NCBI GenBank assembly: GCA_943789445.1
Contig: CALSUC010000001.1
Span: 1 to 64,000 of the forward strand
Length of the DNA stretch: 64,000 nucleotides
Direction of reading: 5' to 3'
Source of the DNA: UBA4575 sp002386945
GTDB taxonomy: Bacteria > Pseudomonadota > Gammaproteobacteria > UBA4575
Part shown: piece by piece, positions 49,757 through 58,906 of the stretch
Layout of the letters: each line of letters opens with the position of its first letter
Numbering within the stretch: the stretch's first letter is position 1
Made by a program: the position numbers and the translations under genes
Notes under the pieces: generated by a model
What the model was told of the DNA's origin: nothing
The model's input: the letters and a program-made list of their open reading frames with translations, nothing else
The model's database searches: none

Positions 49757-50626
49757 TTGCAACAATTACGCGTTCAACTCGACGCTTCCGCCTTGGATGA
49801 GGTGGAAGCCTTACTCCTCTCTTGCGGCGCGCTCAGTCTCTGCCTAGAAGAAGACGGGGTATCTAACCCGATCTTTGAGCCACCCATCGGCGATCATCCA
49901 CTCTGGCCAAAGCTTTATATCAGCGCCTTATTCGAGCATCTGATAGCTGCTGAGCTGAGCATTAAAGCGCTGGCACACCATGCTCAGGTTGGCACACAGG
50001 TGTTATTAGAGACCATTGATGAAACTGATTGGCAGGCAAAGTTCCAACAGCAATTCAATGCCAAGCACTATGGCAAGCTATGGGTTTATCCCTCATGGCA
50101 GGAAAACCCTGCGCCAGAAGGTATTAGTCTTAAGCTCGACCCTGGACTCGCTTTTGGTACTGGCAAACACCCAACCACTGATCTTTGTTTACATTGGTTA
50201 GGTAAGCAAGATCTAGCTCAGGTGAGCGTCTTAGATTTTGGTTGTGGTAGTGGCATCTTAGCCTTAGCTGCCGCCAAACTAGGTGCGCAGCCGGTAGTTG
50301 CTATCGATATTGACCCACAGGCATTGAGAGCGACCAAACAAAATCGTGCTGCTAACGATATCAGCCCAGATCAAGTCTATGTCGCTACTGCAAATGATAT
50401 CGTAGGACAGCGTTTTTCAGTCGTTGTTGCTAACATCCTTGCTGGTCCCTTAGTCGAACTGCGTGATCAATTTGTAACTTTGCTGCTACCAAAAGGTGAA
50501 CTGATCCTTTCTGGCATTTTAAGCAGCCAAGTCAACGATATAAAAGCGGCTTATAGTGAGCATTTCGATTTAGTTTCGGTAAAAATACAAGAAGATTGGG
50601 CGCGTATCGCTTATAAACTGTCGTAA
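49757..50626 (+). CDS. prmA: Ribosomal protein L11 methyltransferase
   Basis: S-adenosylmethionine-dependent enzyme that methylates ribosomal protein L11. The SAM motif VLDFGCGSGILALAAAKLGA, the segment LDPGLAFGTGKHPTTDLCL and VVANILAGPLVEL are characteristic. The start is TTG at 49757 with AGGG 7 bp upstream; no ATG gives a full N-terminal domain (QLRVQLDASALDEVEALL aligns with the family start). 289 residues. It follows accC by 9 bp. Confidence 0.95.
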   Translation: MQQLRVQLDASALDEVEALLLSCGALSLCLEEDGVSNPIFEPPIGDHPLWPKLYISALFEHLIAAELSIKALAHHAQVGTQVLLETIDETDWQAKFQQQFNAKHYGKLWVYPSWQENPAPEGISLKLDPGLAFGTGKHPTTDLCLHWLGKQDLAQVSVLDFGCGSGILALAAAKLGAQPVVAIDIDPQALRATKQNRAANDISPDQVYVATANDIVGQRFSVVVANILAGPLVELRDQFVTLLLPKGELILSGILSSQVNDIKAAYSEHFDLVSVKIQEDWARIAYKLS

Positions 50627-50720
50627 TCCATTCGTCTTACAAAAAGCATTTGGCGTCTCACTTTTATCCTCGTTAAACTGACCCTATGCTTGTCATTCAC
50701 TCCACCTCCCAAAATCACGT

Positions 50721-51707
50721 ATGAAGATCGGTCCACACGAACTCGATAACGCACTCATACTGGCACCTATGGCGGGGGTCACTGACGTCACCTTTCGTAA
50801 ACTTTGCCGGCGTTTAGGTGCGGGTTATACCGTATCGGAAATGCTGACTGCCAATACCAAACTATGGAACTCAGATAAGTCTCGACTACGCCGCATCCAT
50901 CTCGATGAGCCCAGCCCACGTTCGGTACAAATTGTTGGCTCTGACCCAAAACAGCTGGCTTATGCCGCCAAACTGAACGCCGATCATGGTGCCGATATTA
51001 TCGATATCAATATGGGCTGCCCAGCAAAAAAGGTTTGTAAGGTTGCGGCTGGCTCAGCCTTACTGGCGAATGAACCATTGGTTGCCGAAATATTAGCGAG
51101 TGTGGTTGCTGCCGTTGATGTGCCAGTGACCTTAAAGATTAGAACGGGTAGTGATCCTGATCATCGTAATGGCGTACGTATTGCACAGATTGCGGAAGAC
51201 AGTGGCATTCAAATGCTTGCGGTACACGGTCGTACGCGTGCTTGTCGCTTTTTCGGTGAGGCAGAGTACGAAACCATACGCTTAATTAAACAACACGTTA
51301 GCATTCCGGTAGCGGCTAATGGTGATATTACTAGTCCGCAGAAAGCGAAAAAGGTCTTGGCATTCACTAACGCAGATGCGATTATGCTTGGGCGTGCAGC
51401 ACAGGGTCGTCCATGGCTCTTTCGCGAAGTCGATCACTATCTAAAATATAATAATTTATTAGACAGTCCGCCATTGTCGGAAGTATCGGCTATTATGCTC
51501 GATCACCTGGATTCGCTCTACTCCCTCTATGGAAAAGAAAAGGGAGTGCTGATTGCACGCAAACATATTGGCTGGTATCTCGATAACCTTGTTAATGGCC
51601 ATGACTTTAAAAAGAAAGTCTTCGCTGCCACAGATGCCGACAGCCAGTTCGATATGGTTAAAATTTTTATGCAATGCGAAGTAACACATATGGAGAAAGT
51701 TGCATGA
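50721..51707 (+). CDS. dusB: tRNA-dihydrouridine synthase B
   Basis: FMN-dependent enzyme that reduces uridine in the D-loop of tRNA. Marks: ILAPMAGVTDVTFRKLC for FMN binding, the catalytic cysteine in DINMGCPAKKV, and LAVHGRTRACRFFGEA. 328 residues. The stop overlaps the start of fis (ATGA), as in enteric dusB-fis operons where the pair is controlled by growth rate. Confidence 0.97.
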   Translation: MKIGPHELDNALILAPMAGVTDVTFRKLCRRLGAGYTVSEMLTANTKLWNSDKSRLRRIHLDEPSPRSVQIVGSDPKQLAYAAKLNADHGADIIDINMGCPAKKVCKVAAGSALLANEPLVAEILASVVAAVDVPVTLKIRTGSDPDHRNGVRIAQIAEDSGIQMLAVHGRTRACRFFGEAEYETIRLIKQHVSIPVAANGDITSPQKAKKVLAFTNADAIMLGRAAQGRPWLFREVDHYLKYNNLLDSPPLSEVSAIMLDHLDSLYSLYGKEKGVLIARKHIGWYLDNLVNGHDFKKKVFAATDADSQFDMVKIFMQCEVTHMEKVA

Positions 51708-51985
51708 CCAGCTCTGCGCCCGATTTAGACCTCTCAGACAGCCACTTACCGGCACCAACACAGGCTTTACACGAGTCTGTTGCACAGTCACTACAGAATT
51801 ATTTCAATAAGTTAGACGGCCATGCGCCAGAAGATTTATACCGCTTAGTCATTGAAGAAGTTGAGCGACCGCTATTAGACGCAGTTATGCGCTATTGCAA
51901 AGGCAATCAAACCAAAGCAGCGCAATATTTGGGATTGAATCGTGGCACCCTTCGCAAAAAACTTAAGCAATACGATCTAAGCTAA
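51704..51985 (+). CDS. fis: DNA-binding protein Fis
   Basis: Nucleoid-associated factor for inversion stimulation. The start at 51704 overlaps the dusB stop by 4 bp; 93 residues result, near the usual 98. The C-terminal helix-turn-helix RYCKGNQTKAAQYLGLNRGTLRKKL is unmistakable and highly conserved; the N-terminal part differs, as is usual outside enterics. It precedes purH by 4 bp, so translation is likely coupled. Confidence 0.97.
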   Translation: MTSSAPDLDLSDSHLPAPTQALHESVAQSLQNYFNKLDGHAPEDLYRLVIEEVERPLLDAVMRYCKGNQTKAAQYLGLNRGTLRKKLKQYDLS

Positions 51986-51989
51986 GACT

Positions 51990-53576
51990 ATGACTGAATC
52001 AACACCTTGCCGCATCCAGCGCGCCCTTATCAGTGTTTCAGATAAGAGTGGGATTATTGAATTTGCCACGGCACTCGTGGCTAAGAATATCGCGATCTTA
52101 TCGACTGGCGGCACTGCTAAAACCTTAAAAGAGGCTGGCATTGCGGTTACTGATGTCAGTGACCACACCGGCTTTCCTGAAATTATGGCAGGCCGTGTAA
52201 AGACGCTACATCCAAAGATTCATGGTGGTATTTTGGGCCGTAGTGGTACCGACGAAGCAGTGATGCAAGAGCATGCTATTGCTGCTATCGACCTAGTGGT
52301 TGTTAATCTCTATCCATTCGCTGCAACCATTGCTAAGCCTGATTGTAGCTTTGACGATGCAATTGAGAATATTGATATTGGTGGGCCAGCAATGATCCGT
52401 GCAGCGGCTAAAAATCATGCGCGCGTCGCGGTTGTGGTTGACCCACAAGATTACAATACACTGGTGTCTGAATTAGACAATGAAAGCCAAAGTCTCAGCG
52501 TCAGCACACGCACTGAGCTGGCACGTAAGGCCTTCAGCCACACAGCCAGTTATGACGGCATGATTGCTAACTATCTTGGCCAGCAAGCAACTAGCGATGC
52601 TGATCAGAAAGGCCCAGCCTACCCTGCCGACTTACACTTAAGCTTTAAACGTAAGCAAGACTTACGTTATGGCGAGAACCCACACCAGTCAGCCAGCTTC
52701 TATGTTGAAAGTTCTGCTGCAGCGTCTAGTGTCAGTGGTGCCACCTTTATTCAAGGCAAGGCCCTATCGTTTAATAATATTGCCGACACCGATGCAGCCC
52801 TAGAATGTGTCAAACAATTCTCAGCACCTGCCTGTGTCATCGTCAAACATGCCAACCCCTGTGGGGTGGCAGTTGCAGCTTCGATTGATGAGGCTTATGA
52901 CAAGGCCTACCAAACTGATCCAACCTCTGCCTTTGGTGGCATTATTGCTTTTAATCAAACACTGACCTGTGATCTTGCAGCAAAGATCTTAGAGCAACAA
53001 TTTGTCGAAGTGATTATCGCCCCTGGCATGGAGGCTGGTGTAGAACAGATTCTAAGTCGCAAGCCCAATACACGCGTATTAGATTGCACTAGTACTGAAG
53101 CCGATTACTCTGGCCATGACTTACGCCGCGTCAATGGTGGCCTGTTGGTTCAAGATAAAGACTTTGCAATTATTGGTGCTGCAGATTTACGCGTAGTGAC
53201 CAAGATACAACCCAGCGAAGAACAGATTCGTGATCTATTGTTTGCATGGAAGGTGGCTAAGTTCGTTAAGTCGAATGCGATTGTTTACGCCCGTGCAGAG
53301 CAAACTATTGGGGTCGGCGCTGGCCAGATGAGTCGCGTTTACTCAGCCAAGGTTGCTGGCATCAAGGCAGCAGATGAAAACCTCGTGGTGACCGGTGCTG
53401 TGATGGCATCAGATGCATTCTTTCCATTCCGTGACGGTATTGATATGGCTCATGCCGCAGGTATTTCAGCCATCATCCAACCGGGTGGTTCACGCAATGA
53501 TGAAGATGTTGTTGCCGCTGCTGATGAGCATGGACTCGCCATGGTCTACACCGGTGTGCGTCACTTCCGACACTAA
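51990..53576 (+). CDS. purH: Bifunctional AICAR transformylase / IMP cyclohydrolase
   Basis: Last two steps of purine synthesis to IMP. 528 residues: N-terminal MGS-like cyclohydrolase domain (ALISVSDKSGIIEFA, STGGTAKTL, FPEIMAGRVKTLHPKIHGG) and C-terminal transformylase domain (KRKQDLRYGENPHQSA, VIVKHANPCGVA, FPFRDGIDMA). It is joined to fis on the left and ends before a long inverted repeat. Confidence 0.98.
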   Translation: MTESTPCRIQRALISVSDKSGIIEFATALVAKNIAILSTGGTAKTLKEAGIAVTDVSDHTGFPEIMAGRVKTLHPKIHGGILGRSGTDEAVMQEHAIAAIDLVVVNLYPFAATIAKPDCSFDDAIENIDIGGPAMIRAAAKNHARVAVVVDPQDYNTLVSELDNESQSLSVSTRTELARKAFSHTASYDGMIANYLGQQATSDADQKGPAYPADLHLSFKRKQDLRYGENPHQSASFYVESSAAASSVSGATFIQGKALSFNNIADTDAALECVKQFSAPACVIVKHANPCGVAVAASIDEAYDKAYQTDPTSAFGGIIAFNQTLTCDLAAKILEQQFVEVIIAPGMEAGVEQILSRKPNTRVLDCTSTEADYSGHDLRRVNGGLLVQDKDFAIIGAADLRVVTKIQPSEEQIRDLLFAWKVAKFVKSNAIVYARAEQTIGVGAGQMSRVYSAKVAGIKAADENLVVTGAVMASDAFFPFRDGIDMAHAAGISAIIQPGGSRNDEDVVAAADEHGLAMVYTGVRHFRH

Positions 53577-53584
53577 GCCAAAAC

Positions 53585-53629
53585 ATTTCAGGCTGGATAA
53601 TATAAGCGCAATATTATCCAGCCTGAAAT
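53585..53629 (+). terminator. Perfect 19-bp inverted repeat after purH
   Basis: The arms atttcaggctggataatat (53585-53603) and its exact complement (53611-53629) enclose a 7-base loop. It starts 8 bp after the purH stop and ends 17 bp before the next gene. There is no T run, so it may be a processing or stabilising hairpin or an imperfect terminator rather than a classical one. Confidence 0.6.
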
Positions 53630-53655
53630 ATGAACCTATCTAATACGTGCATGAC

Positions 53656-54555
53656 ATGATCTCAAGCGCAATCTTTATTCACATTGTCCAGATCATGTTC
53701 CCAATTGTTGCGATTGTCTTACTCGGCATCCTCATTGGCCGCTGGCAAAACCCTCAGCTCGATTCAATCAATAATATTAATCTCAATGTCTTCATACCGG
53801 CATTGGTCTTTGCTTCTCTGATTGAGCATGACTTTGCATTACAGAGTAATGCCCTACTAGCCTTTGTCGCATTGCTACTGATGTTGGCCACCGGCTTGCT
53901 GGCTTTACCTCTGAGCCGTTTACTCAACACAGAATATCGAACCATAGCGCCTCCTTTAATGTTTCATAACGCAGGTAATGTCGGCCTACCGTTGATGTTA
54001 TTGGCCTTAGGTGATGCTGCCTTAGCACCTGCCTTAGTCTTGTTCCTAGTTGGCAATCTGGCGCACTTTGCAATTGCTACTTATATTTTGAATCGAGCAT
54101 CCAAGTGGTATCTCAGTCTATCTTCACCTGCAATTCTTGCAGCATTTCTTGCACTAGGATTACAGCTGACTACGGTAGAGATCACCCCAACAATTATTTT
54201 ACCTATCAGGATGCTTGGTGATATTGCTGTGCCATTGATGCTGTTTGGCTTAGGCGTACAGCTCAGTCATGCTCAATTTAGTCATTGGCGTTTAGGCCTT
54301 GCGCATGGCCTGATGACACCCGTGATTGGATTTAGTCTAGCGTTCTTGTTCAGCCAGCTTTTTAATTTAGAGCCAATCCAAACTGCAGCATTACTATTGT
54401 TTGGCACACTCCCACCAGCGGTAATGAATTTCTTATTGGCCAAACGCTATGCGCAAGAACCTAGCAAGGTATCTGCTATAGTATTAATCGGTAATGTTTT
54501 AGCAGTATTCAGCCTGCCATTGGCATTACTCTATGTACTCCCACGATTTACCTAG
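53656..54555 (+). CDS. AEC (auxin efflux carrier) family transporter
   Basis: A protein of about 299 residues with around ten hydrophobic segments, e.g. IVQIMFPIVAIVLLGILIG and LLAFVALLLMLATGLLAL. The motif FHNAGNVGLPLMLLALG and the C-terminal repeat FGTLPPAVMNFLLAKRY are typical of the AEC/mem_trans family, bacterial exporters of malonate, malate or other organic acids. The substrate cannot be read from sequence. ATG at 53656 is chosen; GTG at 53647 is possible. It sits between purH and purD, 12 bp before purD, which are usually adjacent. Confidence 0.88.
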   Translation: MISSAIFIHIVQIMFPIVAIVLLGILIGRWQNPQLDSINNINLNVFIPALVFASLIEHDFALQSNALLAFVALLLMLATGLLALPLSRLLNTEYRTIAPPLMFHNAGNVGLPLMLLALGDAALAPALVLFLVGNLAHFAIATYILNRASKWYLSLSSPAILAAFLALGLQLTTVEITPTIILPIRMLGDIAVPLMLFGLGVQLSHAQFSHWRLGLAHGLMTPVIGFSLAFLFSQLFNLEPIQTAALLLFGTLPPAVMNFLLAKRYAQEPSKVSAIVLIGNVLAVFSLPLALLYVLPRFT

Positions 54556-54567
54556 AATGAATAAGCT

Positions 54568-55860
54568 ATGAAAAAAATATTAGTCATTGGCAATGGTGGA
54601 CGCGAACATGCATTGGCATGGAAGCTGAAGCAATCAGACGATGTAGCAATCGTTTATGTCGCTCCCGGTAACGCCGGCACTGAACAAGAAGCAGGCATTG
54701 AGAATATCGCCATTGCTAGTGATGATATTACTGCCTTACTTTCATTCGCCCAAGAACAGCAGATTGACCTAACTGTTGTTGGTCCTGAGGCACCTCTGGT
54801 CGCTGGCATTGTTGATGAGTTCCAATCTGCCGGTATGAATATTTTTGGTCCACGAAAGTTTAATGCTCAGCTGGAAGGTTCAAAGAGCTTTGCTAAACAG
54901 TTTATGCAAGAGCATGGCATTCCTACTGCGGCCTATGGTGAGTTCACTGCAATCACACCAGCATTAGATTTTCTTGCACAACAAGATTTACCAATCGTAA
55001 TCAAGGCCGATGGTCTTGCTGCCGGCAAGGGTGTCGTCATTGCACAGACTGCAGATGAAGCGCAGCAAGCGGTACACGATATGCTTAGCGGCGAGGCACA
55101 TGGTGCCGCTGGTCAAAAGATTGTGATTGAAGAATTCCTCTACGGCCAAGAGATCAGTTTCATCTGCATGGTTGATCATGATGTAGTGGTACCGTTGGCT
55201 ACCTCACAAGATCATAAGGCACGTGATGATGGTGACCTGGGCCCAAACACCGGAGGCATGGGTGCGTATTCACCAGCCCCTTTGGTAGACGATGCCATGC
55301 ATCAACGCATCATGCGTGAAGTGATCCATCCGACAGCTCAGGGTTTTATGGCCAGTGGTAAACCGTTCCAAGGTTTCCTTTATGCCGGCCTGATGATTTC
55401 GGATGAGGGTGTACCTAAAGTCTTGGAATATAACTGTCGTTTTGGTGATCCCGAGACCCAACCGATTATGCAACGCCTGCGCAGTGATCTCACCGAACTC
55501 TGCTTGGCAACAGCGAAGAATGAATTACAACCAACTGAATTAGATTGGGACCCACGCAGTGCTTTAGGTGTTGTACTTGCTGCTGGTGGTTACCCTTTCG
55601 ACTATGCCAAAGGTGAAGTGATTTCAGGATTGAATCAAGACTTAGGTAACGATTGCAAAGTCTTTCATGCCGGCACCGCTAGACAGGGTGAAGACATTGT
55701 TACTGCCGGTGGTCGTGTGCTCTGTGTCAGTGCTTTAGGAGATGATATTGCACAAGCGCAAGCAAGGGCCTATCAGGCGGCTGCGACTATTAACTGGCGT
55801 GATGTTTATTTTCGCCGTGATATTGGGCATCGGGCGATTACTGATAAGTCGCAAGACTGA
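54568..55860 (+). CDS. purD: Phosphoribosylamine-glycine ligase
   Basis: Second step of purine synthesis, forming GAR from phosphoribosylamine and glycine with ATP. 430 residues with ILVIGNGGREHALAWKL, the ATP-grasp loop IKADGLAAGKGVVIA, PNTGGMGAYSPAP and EYNCRFGDPETQ. Length matches E. coli PurD (429). Its stop codon lies inside the terminator hairpin. Confidence 0.98.
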   Translation: MKKILVIGNGGREHALAWKLKQSDDVAIVYVAPGNAGTEQEAGIENIAIASDDITALLSFAQEQQIDLTVVGPEAPLVAGIVDEFQSAGMNIFGPRKFNAQLEGSKSFAKQFMQEHGIPTAAYGEFTAITPALDFLAQQDLPIVIKADGLAAGKGVVIAQTADEAQQAVHDMLSGEAHGAAGQKIVIEEFLYGQEISFICMVDHDVVVPLATSQDHKARDDGDLGPNTGGMGAYSPAPLVDDAMHQRIMREVIHPTAQGFMASGKPFQGFLYAGLMISDEGVPKVLEYNCRFGDPETQPIMQRLRSDLTELCLATAKNELQPTELDWDPRSALGVVLAAGGYPFDYAKGEVISGLNQDLGNDCKVFHAGTARQGEDIVTAGGRVLCVSALGDDIAQAQARAYQAAATINWRDVYFRRDIGHRAITDKSQD

Positions 55861-55882
55861 ATATTATTTCAGGCTTGCGACT
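55847..55882. terminator. Hairpin between convergent purD and rho
   Basis: Stem agtcgcaag/cttgcgact (9 bp), one mismatch, then ctgaa/ttcag (5 bp), loop tattat. It includes the purD stop codon and lies 14 bp from the rho stop. No strong T run on either strand, so it may be a bidirectional transcript end. Confidence 0.55.
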
Positions 55883-55895
55883 GACTGAATTGCGC

Positions 55896-57152
55896 TTAGC
55901 GTTTCATCGCATGGAAGAAGTCGACATTATTCTTGCTCGACTGCATACGTCCAAGCATGAACTCCATCGCCTCTAGCTCATCCATAGAGTGTAGGAATTT
56001 ACGCAAGATCCACATCTTTTGCAGCACATCAGGTTCAATCAATAACTCTTCACGGCGTGTGCCAGAGCGGTTGATATTGATCGCTGGGTAGATGCGTTTT
56101 TCAGCAATACGGCGATCCATATGAATCTCCATATTACCGGTGCCTTTAAATTCTTCGTAGATCACGTCGTCCATCTTCGAGCCAGTTTCTACCAATGCGG
56201 TGGCTAAGATCGTCAAGCTACCACCCTCTTCGATATTACGTGCGGCACCAAAGAAGCGCTTTGGACGGGTTAATGCGTTGGCTTCAACACCACCTGTTAA
56301 GACCTTGCCAGATGAAGGTGCAACAGTGTTATAAGCACGTGCTAAACGGGTAATTGAATCAAGTAAAATAACCACATCACGTTTATGCTCGACTAGACGT
56401 TTGGCTTTTTCAATCACCATTTCAGCAACTTGTACGTGTCTACTAGCTGGCTCATCGAAGGTACTTGAAACTACTTCACCCTGAACCATGCGCTCCATCT
56501 CTGTTACTTCTTCTGGTCGCTCATCAATCAACAAGACAATCAGATAACACTCAGGATGGTTAGCCGTAATACTCTGTGCAATGTTCTGCAACATAATCGT
56601 CTTACCTGCCTTAGGAGGTGAAACGATAAGGCCACGCTGACCTTTACCAATAGGGGCAACGACGTCGATAATACGCGCTGTAATATCTTCTGTACTGCCA
56701 TTACCGCGTGATAAAGATAATGGCTCTTCAGCATGCAGTGGTGTTAGGTTTTCAAATAATACTTTGGATTTTGCGTTCTCAGGAGTATCAAAGTTGATCT
56801 CATCAACCTTAAGCATCGCGAAGTAGCGCTCACTGTCTTTGGGTGGGCGAATCTTGCCGGTGATGGTATCACCGGTGCGTAAACCAAAACGCCTAATCTG
56901 ACTTGGCGAGACATAGATATCATCTGGCCCAGCTAGGTAAGAACAATCTGCCGAACGTAAGAAGCCAAAGCCATCTTGCAGGATCTCAAGTACACCATTA
57001 CCAAAGATATCCTCGCCACTCTTGGCATGCGCCTTAAGGATAGAGAAGACAATATCTTGTTTTCGGGATCGGGCTATATTTTCTATGCCCATAGAGTTTG
57101 CTAGATCAACGAGTTCTGCGGCGGATTTTTTCTTCAGTTCGGTAAGATTCAT
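55896..57152 (-). CDS. rho: Transcription termination factor Rho
   Basis: Hexameric RNA helicase for factor-dependent termination. The start MNLTELKKKSAAELVDLA at 57152 matches the family; upstream in-frame codons lack support. 418 residues (E. coli 419). RNA-binding N-terminal part (GFGFLRSADCSYLAGPDDIYVS), Walker A SPPKAGKTIMLQNIA around residue 180, Walker B VVILLDSITRLARAYN, and Q/R loop GTRREELL. It lies behind trxA on the same strand, the common trxA-rho arrangement. Confidence 0.98.
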   Translation of the reverse strand: MNLTELKKKSAAELVDLANSMGIENIARSRKQDIVFSILKAHAKSGEDIFGNGVLEILQDGFGFLRSADCSYLAGPDDIYVSPSQIRRFGLRTGDTITGKIRPPKDSERYFAMLKVDEINFDTPENAKSKVLFENLTPLHAEEPLSLSRGNGSTEDITARIIDVVAPIGKGQRGLIVSPPKAGKTIMLQNIAQSITANHPECYLIVLLIDERPEEVTEMERMVQGEVVSSTFDEPASRHVQVAEMVIEKAKRLVEHKRDVVILLDSITRLARAYNTVAPSSGKVLTGGVEANALTRPKRFFGAARNIEEGGSLTILATALVETGSKMDDVIYEEFKGTGNMEIHMDRRIAEKRIYPAININRSGTRREELLIEPDVLQKMWILRKFLHSMDELEAMEFMLGRMQSSKNNVDFFHAMKR

Positions 57153-57400
57153 GGGTTCTTGGGTTCTTGGATTGTTTAAGTATTGAGAACGATAACGGCG
57201 GACAAAAGAGAATTTCCGCAAAGATAATAGTGGCTCGCCACACGTAGCCGAATAAGAAATTGTTTTTAAATATAGAGATCGGTAAGGCGAGGGCGCGCTT
57301 GGAAGCGCGATTCAGTTGTCAAAGTATCACTATTATGGGGCATCGTCTACCCCATACAGCAAGCCTGATTTCAGTTGTTACGAAATTAGCATCTACAACC
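57153..57400 (-). promoter_or_regulatory. Leader region of rho
   Basis: The 248 bp between trxA and rho contain a GC-rich hairpin cgcgctt-gg-aagcgcg at 57294-57309 and no open frame of note. In E. coli the rho leader is the site of autoregulation by premature termination; whether that happens here is not visible. The hairpin could also end the trxA transcript, but no T run follows it. Confidence 0.4.
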
Positions 57401-57727
57401 TTAAATACTCTGATCAATAAAGGCGGTCAGTTGTGACTTGGATAACGAACCCACTTTGGTCGCATGTACTTCACCTGCCTTAAAAATCATCAGGGTAGGT
57501 ATGCCACGAATACCAAATTTTGGTGGTGTTTCTGGGTTTTCATCGATATTCAGCTTAACGATCTTCAATCGCCCTGCATACTCACTGGCAATATCTTCTA
57601 ATACTGGAGCAATCATTTTGCATGGACCACACCACTCTGCCCAATAATCAACTAATACGGGTTGTTCACTCTTTAAAACATCTTCTTCAAACGATGTATC
57701 ACTTACAGCTGTGATATTTTCACTCAC
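57401..57727 (-). CDS. trxA: Thioredoxin 1
   Basis: Cytoplasmic disulfide reductase; also the electron donor to DsbD. 108 residues with the active site WCGPCK (C33, C36), PVLVDYWAEWCGPC context, and the cis-proline in GIRGIPTLMIF. It starts 194 bp from the divergent epimerase gene and precedes rho. Confidence 0.98.
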   Translation of the reverse strand: MSENITAVSDTSFEEDVLKSEQPVLVDYWAEWCGPCKMIAPVLEDIASEYAGRLKIVKLNIDENPETPPKFGIRGIPTLMIFKAGEVHATKVGSLSKSQLTAFIDQSI

Positions 57728-57921
57728 GATTTTAGGCCTCTCAGGCTGGTGGATTAAAAAAGAAAAGCAAACCCGGATGGCTTTACTCTAAAATCTATTT
57801 TTATCTGAAAACGCAGGGGAAAACAAGCTTAAGCTGCAGAATAAACCGATCCTGTGCTAAGTAGTACAGAGACTGTTCTAGCCACTCCCCTGACACTAGC
57901 TTTCGCTATACTGTAGCTATT

Positions 57922-58809
57922 ATGACTAAAAAAATTGCAATATTAGGTGGTAGCGGCTTTGTTGGTAGTGAACTTTGTCGTCGTTTAACGGCAGAAGGAC
58001 ACACGATACGTGTGCTTAGCCGAAAACTAGCGACTGCCACAGCTATTTCTGACCTGCCTAATTTAACGCTACATCACTGCCCCGAGTACTCAGCATCTGA
58101 GCTCGTGCGAGAAACTCAATCCTGCGATGTCCTGATCAATTTAATTGGGATACTCAATGAGAAAGGCCGTGATGGCAGCGGTTTTGACGCCGCACACTAT
58201 GCGATCACTCAAAATGCCCTGCAGGCCTGCATTAGTAACGCCATCCCACGCATGCTCCAACTCAGTGCCTTACATGCAGATGTTGATGGGCCTAGTCACT
58301 ATTTACGCAGCAAGGGTAAAGCAGAAACTTTGCTTAATAACTGTCGTGACATTGATATCACTATTTTTAAACCATCGGTTATTTTTGGCCCAGGCGATAG
58401 CTTTCTTAATCGTTTTGCCGATTTACTGCGTTTCACCCCAGGGGTTTTCCCGCTAGCTTGTGGCAACGCACGTTTCGCCCCAGTTTATGTTGGTGATGTG
58501 GTTACCGCCATGGCTAACTCTCTTGAGCAGATAGACAGTTATGGCAACAGTTATGAGCTCTGTGGTCCTAATATCTATACCTTAAAGCAGCTGGTCGAAT
58601 TGACCGGTAAGTTTTCTGGTCATTCTCGTTGGGTGATTTCACTGCCGCCGACGCTCTCCAAGCTGCAAGCGATGATGTTAGAGTTGGTTCCGGGCAAGCC
58701 GATGTCGGTGGATAATTTTAGATCATTATCACTAGATAGTGTCTGCGGCGAATGCACCCCCTGCCCAACGTCATTAGAATCGATCGCACCCAGCTATCTT
58801 AAAAAGTAG
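57922..58809 (+). CDS. NAD(P)-dependent epimerase/dehydratase-like protein (complex I NDUFA9-like)
   Basis: Rossmann-fold protein of 295 residues with the nucleotide motif ILGGSGFVGSELCRRL near the N-terminus, FKPSVIFGPGDSFLNRFA and FAPVYVGDV. These are typical of the NDUFA9/NmrA-like atypical short-chain dehydrogenase group, which often lacks the catalytic tyrosine-lysine pair; here YLRSKGKAE sits where YxxxK is expected. The substrate is unknown. It precedes cca by 97 bp. Confidence 0.85.
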   Translation: MTKKIAILGGSGFVGSELCRRLTAEGHTIRVLSRKLATATAISDLPNLTLHHCPEYSASELVRETQSCDVLINLIGILNEKGRDGSGFDAAHYAITQNALQACISNAIPRMLQLSALHADVDGPSHYLRSKGKAETLLNNCRDIDITIFKPSVIFGPGDSFLNRFADLLRFTPGVFPLACGNARFAPVYVGDVVTAMANSLEQIDSYGNSYELCGPNIYTLKQLVELTGKFSGHSRWVISLPPTLSKLQAMMLELVPGKPMSVDNFRSLSLDSVCGECTPCPTSLESIAPSYLKK

Positions 58810-58906
58810 TAGCACCGGCTGAGATATCATTCTCAGCCATGCAATTCTTTTCTGTGCGCTACCTAAGCATGTAAACTGTAGCTTAGTTCAACTTTAATAA
58901 GACATC

